Shown here: positions 1-13,145 of the stretch, in pieces | How the letters are laid out: each line of letters starts with the position of its first letter | Numbering within the stretch: position 1 is the stretch's first letter | Source of the DNA: Liolophura sinensis | Lineage: Eukaryota > Mollusca > Polyplacophora > Chitonida > Chitonidae | Length of the DNA: 64,000 nucleotides | NCBI RefSeq assembly: GCF_032854445.1 | Contig: NC_088302.1 | Location: forward strand, 37,392,191-37,456,190 | Direction: 5' to 3' | Translations under genes and position numbers: made by a program | The notes under the pieces: generated by a model | Database searches by the model: none | Told to the model about the DNA's origin: nothing | What the model saw: the letters and a program-made list of their open reading frames with translations, nothing else

Positions 1-88
1 ACTTGATTCCCGTGTAGGGCCGTAGAAGAAGCCAGCATGCGCTGGACATGAAGTCACGGCGACCCACGGAGGCTTCCACTTTTAACCA
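1..88 (-). repeat. tRNA-derived SINE, partial (cut by window edge)
   Basis: The stretch around GAAGCCAGCATGCGCTGGAC matches the 5'-half of the SINE seen more completely at 26536-26775. There the same region reads GAAGCTAGCATGAGCTGGAT. Read on the minus strand it contains the degraded B-box-like part of the tRNA-related head. The body and tail would lie to the left, outside the window. Confidence 0.6.
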
Positions 89-1460
89 TAAATCCCTATA
101 TGTAGCTCAGTGAAAGGTATTTGGTTGAAGCTGAAACGTCATCAAATACAACGTTTGTCCAGAAAAATGGCTTTATCATGTTTACACATGCGTTATAAAT
201 GGTAAACAATATGGATACATAATTGTGCCTATGTGTTTTACCTAATGTTAGAATTCAGTATAGGACTTAGCAAAATAACAAAATCCAAAACACAGACAGA
301 TAGTTCAAGACATTTCTTCTTTTTCTCATTCTGTTATATGCAATTCGTACACATGAATACGAAACACACCAAAACAAAATCCAGCACACAGATAGTCCAA
401 GACGTTTGTAATTTGTTTCTCTCAATCTGCTACTTACAATTCGTACCATGAATACAAATCACATCATCAGTATTCTATCGTTAAAAGTTATGTCCCTTGT
501 AACACAACGAGGATTGGCATGAATAAGGGACGTAGCTGGATACGCAGAACAGTTCATACAAAAGCTCATCTTCATTTATGCCTATGCTACAAAAATAGCC
601 TAAAGACTTTGGCGACAGCGTATTATTTAGGTTAGTTTTAGTTTTTACCTATATTTTTCTTAATTTTCGACTGGAAACAGTTTGATTGTGCTAAAGGAGT
701 GGCGTAATATCCACCCAATTTGGTGAATTATGACTGCTTTGTTCTAACGTAACTACACGTGCTGCCCCGCACAGAAAAACTCGGAACAGCTACCTTGCTT
801 AAGCGCCAAGCTACTGACTGTGAACTTCGAACAAACTAAATAGCTCTTTGGTTAACCTCATTCGGCACAATTACATATCTTCAGTACTTCATCTATCAAA
901 AGTTGTGTCCCTTGCGCCACAATGAACCTTACACTGTATTTACCAAAATATTGGCACAAGACTTTCTGTGTTTCTTCATGGATCGGACGCGAAAACTATC
1001 ACATCTTCAACATTTTGTCTGTCAAATGGTGTCCTCCACATCACTGAGAGCTTCCTGGTACGTCCCAATACTTTCTTTCTTTGCGGTATAATTGAAACTG
1101 ATGTCTGAAACACCACACCTTTCATGCATAGCATACTCTCATACTTTTCACACCCCTCCTCTCCCCGCATAAAGATGATAGGAATTTTTTTTCACAGAAC
1201 GGGAAAACTTTCTCGCTTAAGGATTAAAATTTCTGACTTTGCGATGTCGTTTTGTCAGGCACGAAATATAGTATGAAATCATGCTTAAGAGTGAGATAGA
1301 CTAGTGTCCTGGAGACAGTGCAATAATTCTGACGAAAATTCAACGGGATTTTGCATTGAACGAACTTGCAGCAATCAATTACTCAAGCATTACCAGATTC
1401 CATCAATTCAGACTACACCCGAGTCACCATTGACGGCAATGTTATGTCTTTCTGTGACCG
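89..1460. other. no recognisable gene
   Basis: Only short unsupported open frames are present. I see no splice-bounded coding pattern, RNA gene or known repeat in this AT-rich stretch. Confidence 0.5.
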
Positions 1461-1467
1461 CAAGGTC

Positions 1468-1612
1468 TTCATGGCAGACACATCCACATAACGCTGCGAA
1501 AAGAGTAAAGACGAAGCGGGTTTTACTCGGAGCTCATACCGTTACGTATTTGTAATTATACCATGACGATCAGTGCCGAAGGCATTGCAAGGCAAATTGG
1601 TATATGTATTTG
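1468..1612 (+). repeat. dispersed repeat, copy 1 (pair with 2158-2284)
   Basis: ATGGCAGACACATCCACATAA, then an AAGCGGGTTTTACTCGG-like block, then GTGCCGAAGGCATTG and GCAAATTGGTAT, recur in the same order and strand about 690 bp downstream. The two copies are clearly diverged. No coding frame is conserved between them. Confidence 0.55.
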
Positions 1613-1639
1613 TTTATATATACAGTATGTATACTGGAG

Positions 1640-1890
1640 GATTTACCTCGTACTTAACAATTTTTCAGTCATATGACGAAGAGGAGTCATTCCGTGGGAA
1701 TATATGCTGAGTCTAAATTCTTATGATAGAACCAGTCCACGCTACCGCCTCTGCAGTATCATGACGAAGACACCATATATACCTTACCCAGTCACATTAT
1801 ACTGACACCAAACTAACTAGCCTCACCTCTCAGTGCTGAGCGCCAAAAAGAGGCAACAGCAAGTACCATTTGGCATGACACGACCCCTGT
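1640..1890 (+). repeat. foldback / MITE-like element, copy A
   Basis: It begins with GTACTTAACAATTTTTCAGT and CATATGACGA and runs through CAGTCACATTATACTGACAC and CTCAGTGCTGAGCGCCAA to GCAAGTACCATTT. The same ordered motifs occur at 8222-8515 and 41558-41838, and the start alone at 40247-40312. The 3' end of the family carries the same sequence inverted (see 8222-8515), so this is a non-autonomous element with terminal inverted repeats. This copy lacks that 3' end. Confidence 0.6.
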
Positions 1891-2157
1891 GAATGTATTG
1901 TTTATTGTTTTAATATGAAAATTAAATGTGATGACAACCCAGGATTTTGAGTAATGCTACATAAGTGACGTCTAATATCAATACATTTTTTTTACCTAAT
2001 TCTGCTTAAATCATGGTGCTAAGGGGCGACTAATTTGCTACTATTTAAGCATTCACACGAACAGCTAGAATAAATCCCTAACGAGGTAAATCACACTGTC
2101 GTCGCTGCCCTGTTTTTTACTCTGTTATGCTGTAAGTCCTTTGTATGCCAGTGTTAT

Positions 2158-2284
2158 GTGATGGCAGACACACCCATAAAACGCTACGACGGCTTCGTAA
2201 AGAGGGTGCGGGATTCACTAGACTCCCATACCATTATGTACTTGCGACCAGCGCCGAAGGAATTAAATAGCAAATTGGTACACC
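2158..2284 (+). repeat. dispersed repeat, copy 2 (pair with 1468-1612)
   Basis: ATGGCAGACACACCCATAAA, GGATTCACTAGACTCCCATA, GCGCCGAAGG and AGCAAATTGGTA match the upstream copy in order. The function is unknown and it is non-coding as far as can be seen. Confidence 0.55.
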
Positions 2285-2436
2285 AGGTTACACTCACACT
2301 TTGGAAAGATCAAAGCGATAGGGAATTTTTTGGATAGACCTGTATATTTAACGTGGTGGTCAGTGAGTACAGCCATCTACGACTGAGATAAATGAGAAAC
2401 TATGAATATGAAGTCTCACTTGAAGTTTTACTTTCA

Positions 2437-2592
2437 ACTTCCTCTTGACAGTGGGGGAGGCCTTCCATCAACCTGCGGGTGGTTATGGGTTTCTGTGCCC
2501 GCTTTCCTTCCACCATAATGCTGGCCGCCGTTGTATAGGTGAAAAATTCTTGAGCAGGGCGTAAAACACCAATCAAATAAATAAGTAAATGT
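2437..2592 (+). repeat. SINE, body and tail, sense strand
   Basis: It reads in SINE orientation: GGAGGCCTTCC, CAACCTGCGG, CCACCATAATGCTGGCCGCC, then TATAGGTGAAAAATTCTTGA and GGGCGTAAAACACCAATCAA, ending in the AAATAAATAAGTAAAT tail. The tRNA-like head is missing, so the copy is 5'-truncated. The same body in the opposite orientation occurs at 5828-6014, 26536-26775 and 53620-53769. Confidence 0.85.
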
Positions 2593-5500
2593 CTTGACAT
2601 CATTAACACAGGACATGTGTTGCATGTCCTGTTCGATTGTGGTGTTCACGTTTGTTTTAGGCTGTGTTGTTTACATGTACGTCTATGTCGGATATAGGCA
2701 ATGCTTTTGTCGATCGTGAACGACATTTTTCGGTTAACGCTTGACATGCACACGCAGATTTATTTAATTGTTTGTTGCTGTTTAAAACCATACGTAAGAA
2801 TTTTTCATTTAAACGATGGTAGAAACATGGTGGCCTACAAATAGTGTATGTCATACTGATGGGAGGCAAGTAGTTTCATGCAGGTTTCAGTGCATACCAA
2901 ACAGGAGAGCACGTCATCCATTGACTAAACAGCTCTATACCAGCAGCAAGAATAAAAACACAGGCATATAGAGATCTCCCTGCAAAGACTCTGACTGGAA
3001 ATGGGCTAAATGGGTTTTACATGTAACGAAAGCGCAAGTTATAACTGATCCATGTGCAATATGTTTACATGAATGTGGCCATAAACAAGCGATAGTTAAA
3101 TAACAACTTCGCCTTTCATGTCCTTATGGTGTCGCTGCTCATCCAATCAATGACCTTCCATCAAATATCCCTGCCATGGTCAGCAAGCGTGCCCACATGG
3201 TTGGTGACAAACTCCTCTTTACTTGAAGCTGAAGTGGTTAGTCCAAAACCTGTATGTGAAAGAAACGATTCTGGTTCGAGTAATGTCAATAAAGCAATTT
3301 CCCTATGGATGAAACAGTAGAATGGGATAAATGGATGTTTGCCCGTTGTTTTTGTGTGCTGCTTGGAAGCGGTAAATCAGCGAATTGGATTTAGCTGATG
3401 GGTTATTGAACAGGTGAATTCAAGGGAGAAATCAGAACAGATCGGTGCGCAGCTTTATGCAGCTTGTTATAAAACGCTCGCTTAATATCGGAGGCTTTAA
3501 TATTTTAGATTGAACGAAAAAGCACAATAAAAATTCCGAAAGCTTTTTCTGGCATTCCGCTTTTAAACTTAGCTGCTAGACCTGTTATGTACACCATGTA
3601 ACCACATCAATTCATGCAGCTACCGAGGTTTAACTTGATTCCGCGTTAGAAAACACGTACTTTGGTGTTCTCATGTTTTCCCCCTCCTCTGATATTCATT
3701 ATGAAAGTCTGATACTAAGCACACAAATTAGCCACGTCAAACATGAAACTAATAGAAAAGAACGCTACAACCGGTAGTCTGTTGGTGTGTGTGAGTGGGA
3801 AGGGAAGAAAAGGGATATAATTATATAAACATCAATGACTTTTTCTCGTTATATGTGTTATCGAAAAATTATGCATAGACAATAAATCTCTTCATTCTCA
3901 ACACATGACAAATTCTCTAGGGACGCCACTGTAAGGAAAATGAACCTACATATATGTACAACATCGGTCATTCCTTTGCTGCATGCAGAAGTAAACGTTT
4001 GGGCGAGATGATTCGTACTTTGGAAATTACCCATTGACCTTATTTCTCCTTACTTGTTAATCCTAATAGCTGACTAGTGGTTCTGTTTTCTTCCCCATTC
4101 CACATGTATCCCCTACAAAACTTTATGCCTTGGCAAGTTAACAAATCCGTTTTATTAAGAAAAAAAGCATTGAGTAAATCAGTCGAGAGTTGTCTTGTGG
4201 TTCCAATTAAGCCTCAGCCCGTGATTACTGCAGTAACTTGTATGGTTACATTACATTTAATTAATTATTTATATGATGGGGATTTTTGTTTTGCCATTTT
4301 CCATGATATTGCGCTTATACTACATGTGCATTAAAGCAACCCAGCCAACGTGTACTGCAATCGGGTCTTCGACTTCAGCTCACAATCTCCGAGTGACCAA
4401 GTGAGTTATTAAATTATAGCTATCTGTTTATTGGATTGGATAAAATTTTAAGACATATTTTGCAAGGATTCGTTGCTTCTCTTTCGTTTAGAATAATCCT
4501 TAAATCATAAAAATCAGACAGTTTAAGGAAAAGTGGGCTGAAGCTCCTTCTCAATGCATTTACATCTCTCAAGGTAATAAGTGATTTAGGTATATTGTCT
4601 TTCAATTGACGTCATCCTTGTTAGATTATCGGAATGTGAAACACCACATCCATATAAAATGAAGGGTAGGCTTTATTGTTAAGTTTCAAGACGTTATGGA
4701 TGATATAATGAGGCAGTGCAGCGTTACATCAATTTTAAAATTCCATCAAAACTTTGATCTCTGCCAACATTTCCACTGGGAAACGGGTAATGGATCAGAA
4801 CAATCCAAAACCAATCAATCATTCTATCTTTTATTTGTGTTTGGTTTGACTTTAGCTTTATATATTCATCGTTCCATTGTGCCGTTGTGCGTTTGTGTAC
4901 ATGAATCTATAGAACCCATTTGAACATAAGAGCCAATCGCTCTAATATCACTGAACCGAGTTGACATAGGTACGTTCATTTGTCAAAACGCAAAGTCCCT
5001 CGACGACAAAAGTCAGCGACAACTTTCGAGTAACAGAATTATGTTGCTGAGTTAGTTGTTACTTAACAACTCTCGACTAACCTCTGTACTCCGGGCCTCT
5101 GACAAATCTCTTCAATTCCACGATAAGTATTGTTTCGAATGTTTACACCACATTGCCAAATGGCACCCATGTGACAATTCTGCAACAATAACGAAATGAC
5201 CAAACACAACAATTCGATTTACCTCACCGAAAGCTTCCATTTGCAACCCAATATTTCTGCATGTGAAATCCTCTCAACCAGAGCAAATTGGTAGTGATCT
5301 GTTTACTGGACACATTTAAAGTAAAATGCACCAAGCGATGAAATTGACATTGATCAATGGCACGTGGTGTCTTCATATAATTATGTGTACTGATCCCGCG
5401 GAAATTGATGACATAATGAAGGAAAGCAGACGATCGGGGATTGAGAAGACGTGAGCGGGGTGTTTGATCAGGCCCTCAGTCGGAATAATGTACAGTTCGC

Positions 5501-5827
5501 GCGGGGGTCATCCGACCCTTCGATACGCTTTGTGATAATGTATAGGCCACGTCTGAAACCATTCACACCGTATTCCCTATAGTCGGGAACACTTTTTCAA
5601 AAATGTGGAAAACAATCAAAAATTGACAAACATTTAATGCACATATTGAAAGCCTTCATTCGCGTGTATCAAAACGTGAATGTTTTTAAGAGAAAACAAC
5701 AGAAGGATTCACAGTCATGTGTTTTTAATTTGTTATTGACGCACCTTTGGGGTATATTGGCTTTTGGGGGTGTTCTATACGCATATTTTAAATTATTTGA
5801 GTTATTATCATTGCTGTTTTGAGGCCG
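2593..5827. other. no recognisable gene
   Basis: About 3.2 kb with only short random-looking frames. A weak dyad around 5060 (GTTGTTACTTAACAAC) is the one local structure I noticed. Confidence 0.5.
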
Positions 5828-6014
5828 AACTCAAGAATATTTCACTTATACGACGGCGGCCAACATTATGGTCGGAGGAAAGCAAGAAAAACCCACGCTC
5901 ATCCGCAGGTTGCTGTCAGGCCTTCCCACGTATAGTGGGAAGGGAAGCCAGCATGATCGCATTGCTGAGAGGCTCCTGTGCCCGCTGGCGTGCTAACCAC
6001 CTCGGCCACAGACC
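5828..6014 (-). repeat. SINE with A-box head, antisense
   Basis: On the plus strand it runs ACTCAAGAATATTTCACTTA, TACGACGGCGGCCAACATTA, CCGCAGGTTGCTG, CCTTCCCACG and GCGTGCTAACCACCTCGGCC. On the minus strand the last part reads GTGGCCGAGGTGGTTAGCAC, a good match to a tRNA/Pol III A box. The element therefore has its tRNA-like head at 6014 and its tail side at 5828, where the (TAAA)n tail is lost. Confidence 0.8.
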
Positions 6015-7835
6015 CTCCCCCCCCCTCCATAATTTTGTTGTCTGAACAGAAAGGAAACCTTTTTAAATGGCCACCTATAGCGTAAATAATTTGAACGCTC
6101 ATTATTGCCACTTGTCAGAGCGATAGTGGATTTGTTCCACTGGCATCAATTTATTTATCTTACCGCAGTTTAACGACATACTGAAGACTTTTCCATTAAC
6201 TTAACAAACACTTCAAAGCCTGACCAAGTACATTTATTCGACGGTATCACAAAGTCAATGCTTATCGATATACAACATCAGGTGAGTCATATCAACATGG
6301 AACTTGTAGCCTATAGGCTACAAAAATCAACAAATACAAATTTTGTCCTGGTAATTACACTTCGGCACAGTTTGCCATTTCTCTTGCCGGTGTTGTTGTG
6401 TTTGGCCATTCTCGGGTGAAGGTCGACATTGGTCAATTGAAGCAGAGACCAGAGGCAGTCGAGACGATTCAGTCGTCTAGACAAGGGAGTAAAGATTATG
6501 ATACTAACCGCTGGAGCAGCGCGGACAGAATACCGTTCGAAATTAAATCGATTCTCGGTTAATGAATTTTCCTATCGGTTTAGGGAAAGTCCGGGAAATG
6601 ACGAAGTTGTAGGTTTATCCACGAAGTGCGTGGATGAGCCCAGTTAACATTAGTCCTCCTCTGATCATAAAACCTTGGATTGCCCCATTAGAGTATTATT
6701 ATAATTCTTGTATTAAGACGTTAATTCTTGGAACTGGGATGATTCAGAGCCGATGTAAATCTATAATTCTGGGCCAATTTGGCTCTGTAGCTGCATAAAG
6801 TAATTAAATGAATGCACAATTTGTCTTGGAAAATCAAATACTGTTTACACTCAAATATCTGAACTAATTATTTCCCACTACGCATTAGCAAATGAAGTAT
6901 TTAAGAAAGAAAAACACGTTGTAATTTCCTATCCCCATTTGGAATACCGCTGTCCTCTGTGAAGCGCTGAAATACTTGCCGACAATGGCAGCTGTTACAA
7001 CTGTCTCGAGCGAAGAGCTTGCTTCTAACTATACCCTGACGTCGGTTGGAGACTTTCTCATCAGTCAAGAATTAAACCTTTTAGCCTTCCTCAGAGCCGT
7101 CACTATGGGTGTGGTCAAAAGCCAGACTTATGCAATGGCCTCGCTCTCTTTCCTAAGAAAAGAGATTTTCAACACAACCATTAATGGATATTTAATTGGA
7201 TAAAGGGTTATGTCTTTGTGACTATTACTTTATTTGGGATAAATTTGTCTTTTAATTCAATTAAGCCACTTTTGACGCATTTTTTCAGGCAGTTGGAACA
7301 CCCGTTGCACAAATAACATCTTAATACCCACTAAACCACTGGCTCTATGGAATCATTGGACTCCAATCCCTCTTCAAACATAATTTGTTCAAGTGGACAG
7401 GACTGGAAGGTAAACGATCTTGAGAAATTTCAAGGTCAGAGCGAGATGATGGCCGTTCTCTGGCAATCCATGTTGTTGGATTAGAACCAAACTACCCGCT
7501 TTTCATTTGAAATTAGAATTTTTGTTCCATTTGCCTTCGTTTGAAAGAACTTTACGGCGGGACTAAAAGCAATAAATGAGTTCCTATTTCAGACAGCAAT
7601 ATTCTTAGATCAACTTAAACGGTCTGAAGGTCACGGCGCTTCCGCATTAGCCCTCGTTTACTCATTTGGCCACAACCTTATTCTTGTCACAGCCAATCAG
7701 CCAATGGGGTTGAACGCTTGAATACAGCTCTCTTTTTTATGCCCGCGGATTTAAGTCAGAAGTTTTGTCAGGTTATTGACGAAGGGCTGTTGTTAACTTG
7801 ATCGGTGTACTACGTTATGCTCTACCCTTCAAGAT
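6015..7835. other. no recognisable gene
   Basis: A C-tract directly follows the SINE (about 6017-6027). The remainder has short frames only, with no convincing exon. Confidence 0.5.
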
Positions 7836-7837
7836 AA

Positions 7838-7882
7838 TCACCGCCGTATAAATGTAAAATTATTGAGTATGGCGTAACATGT
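7838..7882 (+). repeat. SINE fragment
   Basis: CACCGCCGTATAAATG, ATTATTGAGTATGGCGTAAC is a short diverged piece of the SINE body just before its tail. Confidence 0.5.
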
Positions 7883-8221
7883 TACAAAATAGATCAACAT
7901 ACAGCTGTATTCGTCACTTTAGGTAGTTTAGTATCTCGGTGACGTTTTTTAGAGGGAATACCTTACTGTCGAAGCTATTCCAACTCTGTGCCATATTGTT
8001 TCATATTTCATCTAATTAACTCACTATATCATATTTTCTACTGTATCGCACCTATGCAGTTAGATACCTTTAACCATCACAATGCTGTTCGGCTGGAAAA
8101 AGTTTTTCATTGACAAAAATCAGTGTTGCTGTCACGCTTGCGTATATTCACCTTTACATGTTCTAAGCCTGTCTGTTAATGAAAGCTGATTAATCTCCTT
8201 ATATACATGCCCCGGGATCAA

Positions 8222-8515
8222 ATCCAGGTCTTGTCTTCTTGTGGCAGGCCGAGTCCATACCGCCAAAGTGCTACCGTACTGAAGCATCACGCCGAAGAGA
8301 AGAGACATGATATTATACTGTCCCAGTGACATGACACTGACACGGGGCCAACCAGCCATGTTTCCTTGCTTTAGCCCCTCAGTGCTGAGAGCCAAGCGAG
8401 GCAATAACAAGTGCCATTTTTAAAGTCTTTGGACACAATATATGTACACACACCGAATTATGCCTCACCATCACATCACTCAAAAATTGCTAAGTGCGAC
8501 GTTAAACTCTAAGTA
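8222..8515 (+). repeat. foldback / MITE-like element, copy B with 3' terminus
   Basis: It carries GAGTCCATACCGCCAAAGTG, AGTGACATGACACTGACAC, CTCAGTGCTGAGAGCCAAGC and AAGTGCCATTTTTAAAGTCT. It finishes with AAAAATTGCTAAGTGCGACG followed by TTAAAC. That end is the inverse complement of the family's 5' start (GTTTAACGTCGTACTTA...), which is the evidence for terminal inverted repeats. The 5' terminus is missing. Confidence 0.65.
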
Positions 8516-9947
8516 TACATACATACACACACACAAATACATACTATATACCATCAGTCACAATATGCTCCTTTAGCGACTCAAGTACTAGATTGTCTTA
8601 TATTCCATGACACTGGCCAGTGTTGATTCAACAACATAACATGCATTGTTTTTTATATCAACTATATGTAAAATTTGAAGTGGAAAATTGAAAATTAAAA
8701 CAAATGCGTTAAGTTTGCTATTAAAACACTGATGAAGTTGAATAATAAAATATTTATCACAAATAAAGGGTAAAGGAACAATACTTAGCATAACTCATTA
8801 AAGTGCTGAAAGAAAACGAGCCAATGGTTGTACAACACTCGAGAACGTTATTACGACCAAGTCACAGGAAATTTCAATCGTTTAGCCACAAGTATAAGTT
8901 AATTGAACACTGTGTGAATTATGGGCTGGTTCAGCTTTCAGCCAAGCCTTTGGCGATTGAAAAATATATATGCCCACCACAATATCCGTCCTGTGCTTTA
9001 TAGCGTGAAGTGGATTTAACCGATTTTTCTAATGGTCGTATGGGTAAGGCAAACACGATTCAGCACTGTTAGAAAGTACTGTTAAGCGTTTAATCGGCTT
9101 TACAAGCTCAGTGGAATATAGGAAAGCGGCCAAGTGACCATAACCATTAATCCAGTATTAAGAAGAGCGTGTTGGAAAAGTCAATATTGTTTGACCGTGT
9201 CTAATGGTAGTCCTTGTTTATTGCCCTCTTGTATAATTTAGCGCCTCGGAATCTCCCCAAAGCGCTGCATCTGATCTACAGGAAATTGACTCCCTCTTAA
9301 AAGTATTCAATGGACATGTATTGTTCATCAAGTGTTTCGTTCATATCCGACGTGTTAATGTTACAGATGAGGTAAAAAAAAATCTTTACTCATGCATCTG
9401 CGCAGGACAGCCAATGAACTTGTCCTAGAAATCCATCTTGCGTTTATTGCTCTGATAACATAACCAGTGTCCGGAAATCATACCCCAATCAAACAAGAGC
9501 CCTTCACATCTGGTAGTGCTGTTGTGGAGATGTTAAGCTCTACTGGAGGCTTATAATTGTGTTTCTGATACCCTGGCTGAATCTGTCTGCCCATGCGTAA
9601 AATGACAGAAATTAGGAGTAGAAAGGAGTTGTCGGTGCTTTACCGGAAATGCGTGTTCACCCTTATCGTTAGGACTAATGACTTATAAAGCTACAAGAAG
9701 ATAATAACTCCCTACAGTGTGAAATGAACCGCAGTGCCATAAACATGAAAATGTAACCCGTGGAATGATAGTAGTAATGCAACAGACCGTACAGTAACAC
9801 TGACTGTTTATTCAGTTGTACATAGATCTACCAGCATTATGTGGTCTCTCAGAATTAATGTGTTAAATTGACAGAATGTTATGTTTATTTCAGTAATGTT
9901 AAACTATATTATATTTTTTACTGCAACCTATTACGTTATACATAATT
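8516..9947. other. no recognisable gene
   Basis: It starts with a short CATACATACACACACAC simple repeat (about 8515-8540). Otherwise nothing supportable. Confidence 0.5.
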
Positions 9948-10095
9948 AAAAACGTACAGCATAGCGAGTAAAACCAGAGCTGCCACGATAGCGTGATATC
10001 TGACAATATCGGGTAACCGGTGAAAGACGGTCTCTTGTGAGTCTACATATGTACCTCAGTTAAGGATTTATTAATTCTATGACAGATCTGTATTG
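9948..10095 (+). repeat. repeat family D, copy 1
   Basis: ACGTACAGCATAGCGAGTAA, AGCGTGATATCTGACAATAT, GGTAACCGGTGAAAGACGGT and CTCTTGT recur in order near 11.7 and 13.6 kb, and the 3' part near 13.05 kb. All copies lie on the same strand and are diverged. I cannot assign the family. Confidence 0.55.
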
Positions 10096-11685
10096 TCAGT
10101 TCAACATGGGGTTAAAATAGGGTTTCGATGTTCATGAAGCCATTGTAACATTAAACAATGACAAGTAATGGAGAAAAATTGACACATATAAAATTTCCTC
10201 TTAAAGAAAGATGACAATGAAACATGAAGCACCTCATGAATTAACGGGTAGTAATGAGCCGGTTTCAGCAGTATCTGATAAACATGTCGGACATGATTCC
10301 ATTCACACCGGCCCAAATGTTTCATTTGGCACGCTGATCTGATCACGTGTTAATAACACGCGATGAGAGGTAAATTATTTAATCAAACGTGACCGGATTA
10401 AATCGCACTAACTTGTCACACCTTTGTGCCTGCGCGCACGTGTCGGTACCTGTCTCCAGATCTAAGAGAATGCTCACCAAAAGCGCTTGATCAAAGTGTC
10501 AATGACATCAATAGTAATAAGCTGGTGTCCGGTACAGCCAACACATCCATAGTAATCTATAGTGCACTTCCATAGACGATTCTCCACTGGGAACAATTAT
10601 ACATGAGAGAGACTGCAACGGGTGTGCCATTATATGAGAATATTCTTGTCCTTTAGTGAGAGGTTTTAGTCAGCCGCTCCTCGAGCGTGAAAAACGGGGG
10701 AATGGTAACTCGCACATCATCTGGACCGAACATCCAGAAGTTGCACAAACTGCGCTTAATGGCTCTCTCAGCGGGCACATAATGCATCGCTAGCATTAAT
10801 AATTCGTCCAATAAAGTTTTATGTAACAGGCGATAAGTTTTGGTCGTTGATATGTTGTTGTGAACATGTCTGGCCCTTTAAGAGTAAAACACCGGATGGA
10901 AAAAAGACTAGGGAAATCAACTTCCCATATAACATCCGCTTGTTTTTTTTTTAAAAATATTAATAATTTAATATTTAAAGAATATTCCGCAGTAGAAAAT
11001 TCCTCCCAAGTTAACAGCTACCTGTATGGCCGATGAAATGATAACAAGCAGCCATTTACCATATCATTTGCATTGATAATCAGTTGGGAAAATATCGGAC
11101 TTCACTAACGGTGTACCATTGAATAAACATACCGAGGCGCGAATTTATTGATTTTTTTTCTACACGTAAATCTCTAGATGTCACGCTGCGCTTTTCCAAA
11201 AGCGTATCTTGATAACTTTGTGGGAGTATACAGGAGTATACAGCTTGGGGTAGATCAAACACGTGCCATCGAGTGTCCGCAAAAACTGGGCCATTGTATT
11301 TGAAAACATCAAATATGTTATCGATAAATATCCGGTAGAGTGCGTGCCATGTGTCAGGCAATGGCCGTACATATTCTTGTATATCTAAGAGACGTGAGAA
11401 CACTAATCTTTCCAGGGACCCAGCCACATGAACCATTGTGCTGAACGAAACAACACAAGGGGACAATCAATCGATTTAATCTATCCCATGTGTTTTCCTT
11501 CACAAACCAGTAAAAATGACCAATGACATCTTGAAATCCATTGCGTTAGTGTAAAAACGTAATATATAAAGTTGCAGGAATTAAAATACATCAGCGTGGA
11601 ATGGTGAAAGGACCGACCTATAACGAAGGACAATAATCAAGGTCCAGTTTACTGTATTCTATTCTTAATTTGTGTGTAATATAAT
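10096..11685. other. no recognisable gene; one 128-codon open frame
   Basis: The longest frame (minus, 11080-11466) has no domain or motif I recognise. A second frame overlaps it on the same strand, and no splice context or relative supports it. A short T-rich/A-rich tract lies at 10940-10985. Confidence 0.4.
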
Positions 11686-11800
11686 TATAGACGTACAGCA
11701 TAGAGAGTAAGACCACAACAGACCTGACAGTGTGATAGCTATCAAATGGTGACACGTATTACCCTTCAAACACAGCCTATTGCCACTTTACCTCAGTCAG
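11686..11800 (+). repeat. repeat family D, copy 2
   Basis: GACGTACAGCATAGAGAGTA, ACAGTGTGATAGCTATCAAA and GGTGACACGT match copies 1 and 4 in order. Confidence 0.55.
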
Positions 11801-13039
11801 TCCAAACTGACAGGAGGGCATTTTATTGACCATATTTCACGATTCCTCAGATTCTTAAGCTAATATGCTCTTTATTGATCATTACATTATGAATTATTAG
11901 ATTTTTACGATTTCTTAGATTCGCAGTGATACCCTATAAGGCAAATTTGCAAAACAAATAACCATTCTGTCTGTGTTTTGTATTTGCCAAAGTATTTTGG
12001 AAAGCCTTAGCATCAATATAACCATTGCATCAAACATCGAAGCAGATGAAATTCCCCGGTGGAATGCCTCAGTTTATTTGTTTCAGCAAAGTTTTATTGT
12101 TTATGTCTGTCTTTTCCGTGAGACGTGCGTCTTGAGAAGAATCAAGTGTCGAGTTATTAGACCGACATACGATTTGCCGGCGGATTTCTTACACACCAAC
12201 AATTTTAAGACGGTCTATAAACCTGGGCCCAATCAATATTCTTAGTCCATGTTTTATTTACTTTGACAAAATTGATATAAATGAATGATCCAAGATGAAA
12301 CATTCTGACATTGTTTAGCATCCTATGCCACATTTTTGTGATTCCTGTAAATCTTCAAATAGCGATCATTTCCGTTTGGACTTTTACGTGATGAAAATAT
12401 GAATAATATAATAAGTATGTCCAGCTGCCCGCAGATAAGCGTTTGCCTATAACTCCACACACAATTCTTTGCTGTAGGAACGTCCTCACAAAATGAATCG
12501 AATATTTATTATTGAACGAGTAAGGCAGACATATCTTTCTGGTCGATACCATGTGCTTTCTACCGTGAAAATTACAATAGGTTAAAACTACGACTAGAAA
12601 GAAATCTAACAGTTCAGGCTGCAAGTTCCACGACTGCAGATTTAACAACAGTGGGAAAACTAACACACAAAGAAGACATTAAGATTATGTAAACGTTAGT
12701 CATCTATTACATTTCACATTTTTTAAAATACTGATTATATAAATAAGTAATCAAATATTTGTTTTGATTATATTTTTGTCAAAAAATTAATACTAGGGAT
12801 TTTAAAAATCCGTGACAAACGTTGGATTTACAAATTAAGCAAAGGGCTTTCAGAACCGTGCTTAGATCATTCAGTAAGCACTGCCTCCAGCCTGCAACGA
12901 TGCAGGCCTTGGGGCTCGCTGCATATTTAAAGCGTTATTGTCGGAAATATTTACATGTAAATAAGGTATTGCCAACAGCTGCCATTGTCCTGAACAATGA
13001 GGTTGTCATCTCGTGCATTAGGCCCACGTCCGGCGACGT
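11801..13039. other. no recognisable gene
   Basis: Short frames only. An AT-rich stretch at 12720-12800 shows no structure I can name. Confidence 0.5.
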
Positions 13040-13145
13040 ACTGTGACAGTTGGCAACTGGTCACAGGTCCATGTAACTGGTGGAATACGGCCTCTTATCA
13101 TTTCATCACTGTTCGGATTTTATTCTGATTCTTTATGTGAATGCT
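13040..13145 (+). repeat. repeat family D, copy 3 (3' part)
   Basis: TGACAGTTGGCAACTGGTCA, GTGGAATACGGCCTCTTATC, TTTTATTCTGATT and TGTGAATGCTTAAA parallel the 3' half of the copy at 13568-13730. Confidence 0.5.

Noticed and set aside
5028-5092. Hairpin around GTTGTTACTTAACAAC as a terminator or element end
   Set aside because: The dyad is short and imperfect, and nothing adjacent suggests a transcript or a transposon boundary.
11080-11466. 128-codon open frame on the minus strand
   Set aside because: No known motif, a second frame overlaps it on the same strand, and there is no splice or repeat context. I treat it as chance.
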